Assembly: GCA_027941995.1 (NCBI GenBank) | Contig: CP115966.1 | Coordinates: forward strand, 62,001-126,000 | DNA length: 64,000 bases | Direction of reading: 5' to 3' | From: Erythrobacteraceae bacterium WH01K | GTDB taxonomy: Bacteria > Pseudomonadota > Alphaproteobacteria > Sphingomonadales > Sphingomonadaceae | Shown: in pieces, positions 61,981 to 64,000 of the stretch | Position numbering within the stretch: the stretch's first letter is position 1 | Layout: each line of letters begins with the position of its first letter | Notes under the pieces: model-generated | Database searches by the model: none | What the model saw: only the letters and a program-made list of their open reading frames with translations | Told to the model about the DNA's origin: nothing | Made by a program: the position numbers and the translations under genes

Positions 61981-62348
61981 GGCTCGATCTCCAGGGCAAG
62001 CGAGCGCTGGCGCTCGAACGCAGCGCGCGCTTCGGCTGCAATTGTCTCGTCAGATTTCTTCGTTCCCAGCGCCGCATGGCGGGCGTAAGCGTAGGCCGCG
62101 CAGGCGGTGAACAGGGTGCGGTCGAGCACCCGTTCTGCCTCGGCCAGGCGCGCCGATATCGCCCCGATCTCGCGCGCCAGTTCGGCAAGATCGGTCTCCT
62201 TGTCGGTGCCGTGAAGCATGGCGAGAAAGCCTGCTTCCACGACCCGCGCCAGCATGGCGTAGTCGCTCAGGCCCCTCCGCTTTGCGAAGTCGGCCAGCAC
62301 CCGGTATTGCGACGGACTGAGGCGCACCGTTTGCGCCCGCGCGCTCAT
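61977..62348 (-). CDS. Ribbon-helix-helix-like mobilization accessory protein
   Basis: A 123-residue protein. The N-terminus MSARAQTVRLSPSQYRVLAD is a short beta-strand and helix typical of RHH/MobC-like relaxosome proteins; the rest is helical and Ala/Glu-rich. Its position before traD and traA fits an oriT-binding accessory. Coupled to traD by a four-base overlap. Confidence 0.75.
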   Translation of the reverse strand: MSARAQTVRLSPSQYRVLADFAKRRGLSDYAMLARVVEAGFLAMLHGTDKETDLAELAREIGAISARLAEAERVLDRTLFTACAAYAYARHAALGTKKSDETIAAEARAAFERQRSLALEIEP

Positions 62349-62552
62349 CGGACCGCTCCGATGGCGATGCTATCCGCCATCGCGAGGAATGGCGGAATTG
62401 CCCAAGTTCCGGGCAAGTGGCCTGAACGCGATGCTATCCGCATCTCCTCAAACCCGCCGAAATCCTCGATGCACATGTGCGTGGGGTGTGTATTGAAATT
62501 ACGGGTCCGATACGCAGTATCGTGGCCCCATCTTTCTCCAGTCCTTATCCGG

Positions 62553-63068
62553 TCAATCGGCATGGACGTCTTGCTCCATGCTTGCCGTTGGAGGCGTCGC
62601 AGACAGGATCAGTCTTTGGGAGGTATCGTCCTCGTACCGGCGATCGCGAGATTGCCGACAAGGCAATTTGCGAGCGGCCATTTTAGGGTCGGTGAACCAG
62701 CGAAGCAGGGTCTGGTCGATCGCTGATCGAACGTCATCTGCGAGCCGGTTGGTCTCTTCTGGCGTGAGGTCCAGCCACCCGAATTCGGTGCGAAGCTGAC
62801 TGCCAAGCGGATATCCGGTTCCGTCCCGGCCCTTGTAGACCGGGCCCTCGACTGTGAGGTCACACTCGTGCCCCACAAACCGCTCGCGGACCGGGCGTTC
62901 GTACCAGAGCCAGGGCTGCAATGTGTGGCGACGGGCGCGCCCATCGGCATTGTCTTCAACGAGCAATTCGATGAGCCGGGCCGCGCGCTCTTCTTCGTCG
63001 CTTGGAAGGCTGGCGATCAGCCAGCCATGCTTCTGCAGGGCCGCGTTGATCAAGGTAAGGATAGACAT
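62553..63068 (-). CDS. Hypothetical island protein
   Basis: A 171-residue protein without a family I recognise. The body is charged with several Trp (LQPWLWYERPVRERFVGHE, LGSQLRTEFGWLDLTPEETN). It lies between AlpA and the mobilization genes on the same strand. Start at ATG 63068 has no convincing ribosome-binding site, so the start could be internal. Confidence 0.6.
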   Translation of the reverse strand: MSILTLINAALQKHGWLIASLPSDEEERAARLIELLVEDNADGRARRHTLQPWLWYERPVRERFVGHECDLTVEGPVYKGRDGTGYPLGSQLRTEFGWLDLTPEETNRLADDVRSAIDQTLLRWFTDPKMAARKLPCRQSRDRRYEDDTSQRLILSATPPTASMEQDVHAD

Positions 63069-63110
63069 GGGGGAGATGCTTTCTGCGGGCCATTGCCCGC
63101 CTTGGATGGG

Positions 63111-63302
63111 TCAATAGCTGCGCAGGGGGAGGGCCTCGATCCACTCCTCGATGTCAGTGGAACGCCAGCGGATACGTCCGCCGCCAATGTCTATCGGATG
63201 AGGAAAGGCACCTCGGCGGATGCGTCGCCAGATTGTGGTCCGGCTGCGGATGCCGGTGAGGCGCATGACCTCATGGCAGGTGAGCAGTTCAGTATTCGGC
63301 AT
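63111..63302 (-). CDS. AlpA-family helix-turn-helix regulator
   Basis: A 63-residue MerR/excisionase-like protein of the AlpA type: LLTCHEVMRLTGIRSRTTIW, RRIRRGAFPHPIDIGGGRIR, WRSTDIEEWIE. AlpA proteins act as excisionase or transcription activator for an island integrase. It is the first gene of the leftward mobilization unit. Confidence 0.88.
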   Translation of the reverse strand: MPNTELLTCHEVMRLTGIRSRTTIWRRIRRGAFPHPIDIGGGRIRWRSTDIEEWIEALPLRSY

Positions 63303-63821
63303 AACAGATTCCTTCGTTTCAAGGTTCTGTCACCGAAGCCGCGTTCCCCTGCGACGATGGGTTGTCCTTCAGATTGCCGTTGCGGAATGTGCGATCAGAT
63401 ATTCAACTCAGCGACACCAGGCTGCGGTGACGTGATTGAGGCTATGTGGATCGCAATCATGTAGGAAAGAACAAAAAGGGATCAAAATTGGTTCCATTGC
63501 GCCGATGGAACGATGTGAGACCATTTGGGGCCTTGCGAGACCTGAAAATTTTTTTGCTTCAAAAGTGGCAAGCGAGGCAGACTTGCTCAGCAAGAGCATT
63601 TTCGACCGGATTCTGCGCCTGAGCGGCGTGATTTCGCGCGCCAGCTGCCGGATTCTGCGCGAATCGCATTGCCACTGATCATGTTAGCTAAACAGGCGTT
63701 CGCTTTGCACGTTGCTGTGGACATGCAAAGAAAACGCAGAAATCTTTACACGTTGCCCCGGCTCGGGCGGATTTATCCCGCGTTTATTGAAAAATGGCGA
63801 TTTGTGGGATAAACCGCATCG
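63303..63821 (+). other. Intergenic region, 519 bp
   Basis: No gene is supported. The left end contains the AlpA leader. A pair of CTGCGC-type motifs (GATTCTGCGCC, GATTCTGCGCG) lies at about 63610-63660. The right end has an inverted repeat before the next gene (separate entry). No copy of the tRNA 3' end is found. Confidence 0.55.
63767..63817. promoter_or_regulatory. Inverted repeat upstream of the GSU2403-type gene
   Basis: GCGG-A-TTTATCCC (63767-63779) and GGGATAAACCGC (63806-63817) pair over 12 bases with one bulged A, separated by 26 bp. The right arm lies five bases before the ATG of the next gene, so binding there would block transcription or translation start. Confidence 0.55.
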
Positions 63822-64000
63822 ATGGCGGTTATCCAACCTTTCTCTGCCGAGCAGGAACGCGCGCTCATCAACATGCGCCAGCGCTATGATGCGTGGATCG
63901 AAGCCGAGCGCGAACTCTATTCCATGCCTTACGACCTGAGGTGCAAGAAAGTCGGCGATTACGAGTATCTTTACGAGATCTTCGATCGCAGCGGGAACGG
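63822..64000 (+). CDS. GSU2403-family nucleotidyltransferase-fold protein, N-terminal part
   Basis: Only about 60 residues are in the window: FSAEQERALINMRQRYDAWI, ELYSMPYDLRCKKVGDYEYL, YEIFDRSGNG. This matches the opening of GSU2403-type nucleotidyltransferase-fold proteins, where a nucleotide-binding region follows the Y-L-Y-E-I segment. The family is often on mobile elements and is functionally unassigned. The gene runs off the right edge. Confidence 0.72.
   Translation, partial: MAVIQPFSAEQERALINMRQRYDAWIEAERELYSMPYDLRCKKVGDYEYLYEIFDRSGN

Larger units (their letters stand above)
42957..64000 (+). mobile_element. Integrative mobilizable element (left part) at tRNA-Leu
   Basis: From the tRNA-Leu integrase onwards the genes are mobile-element or defence types: integrase, nuclease/nucleotide-metabolism cluster, restriction-modification operon, DUF3768 and other small island genes, MobF relaxase, TraD coupling protein, RHH and AlpA regulators. 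Base composition of 44.5-52.5 kb is visibly lower in GC than both flanks, indicating a separate origin of that cargo. No type IV secretion pilus genes are visible, so it may need a helper, unless they lie further right. Confidence 0.75.

Noticed and set aside
62345-62563. 72-codon minus-strand frame before the RHH gene, with ATGA overlap
   Set aside because: No recognisable domain and odd composition; it overlaps genes at both ends and may be chance. Could be revisited if conserved.
42957-64000. CRISPR array
   Set aside because: No regularly spaced repeats were seen in the island despite its defence genes.

Overview
The window comes from a GC-rich alphaproteobacterial chromosome. Gene content (UPF0262, DUF3072, DUF3768, RpoZ and FtsH type, many acyl-CoA dehydrogenases, a MobF TraA-type relaxase) points to Sphingomonadales, probably Erythrobacteraceae. 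This is inference from protein families; no species is claimed.

1-27 kb is mostly core chromosome: the end of an M14 carboxypeptidase, a broken endonuclease/exonuclease/phosphatase gene, cdd with a degenerate GH25 protein and UPF0262, dnaB, a phospholipase D-type synthase, rpoZ, a ParA-like ATPase, a sterol-desaturase-like protein, two tandem DUF3667 proteins, small envelope proteins, ftsH, a TetR-controlled ABC/HlyD/TolC exporter, ExoD, a HerA-like ATPase and the first fatty-acyl-CoA degradation genes. 27.1-31.4 kb is a gene graveyard: a sigma-54 response regulator, an H-NOX gas sensor, a polysaccharide-export lipoprotein and two sensor kinases, all truncated, frameshifted or internally deleted. 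31.4-42.7 kb returns to acyl-CoA dehydrogenases and enoyl-CoA hydratases, with an ABC-F protein, a RoxA-like oxygenase and a pseudouridine synthase.

At 42.87 kb a tRNA-Leu(CAG) is followed by a tyrosine integrase. From there to the right edge the DNA looks like an integrative mobilizable element. Its cargo has two parts. The first (44.5-52.5 kb) is a two-armed divergent cluster of AT-richer genes: one arm has HNH nuclease, exonuclease-DUF429-P-loop fusion, a PurZ-like adenylosuccinate synthetase homolog and a membrane-anchored dCTP-deaminase/dUTPase-fold protein; the other has XRE-ASCH, PIN-GNAT-ASCH-like and a small P-loop kinase. A perfect 18-bp palindrome lies between the arms. I recognise no named system with this combination; it is the best candidate here for an undescribed nucleotide-centred conflict system. 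The second part is a type II restriction-modification operon (HTH-fused cytosine methyltransferase, Vsr, MvaI/BcnI-type endonuclease). Mobilization genes (TraA relaxase, TraD coupling protein, RHH protein, AlpA regulator) follow, and the window ends inside a GSU2403-type nucleotidyltransferase gene. No mating-pair genes and no right attachment site are visible, so the element probably continues beyond the window.
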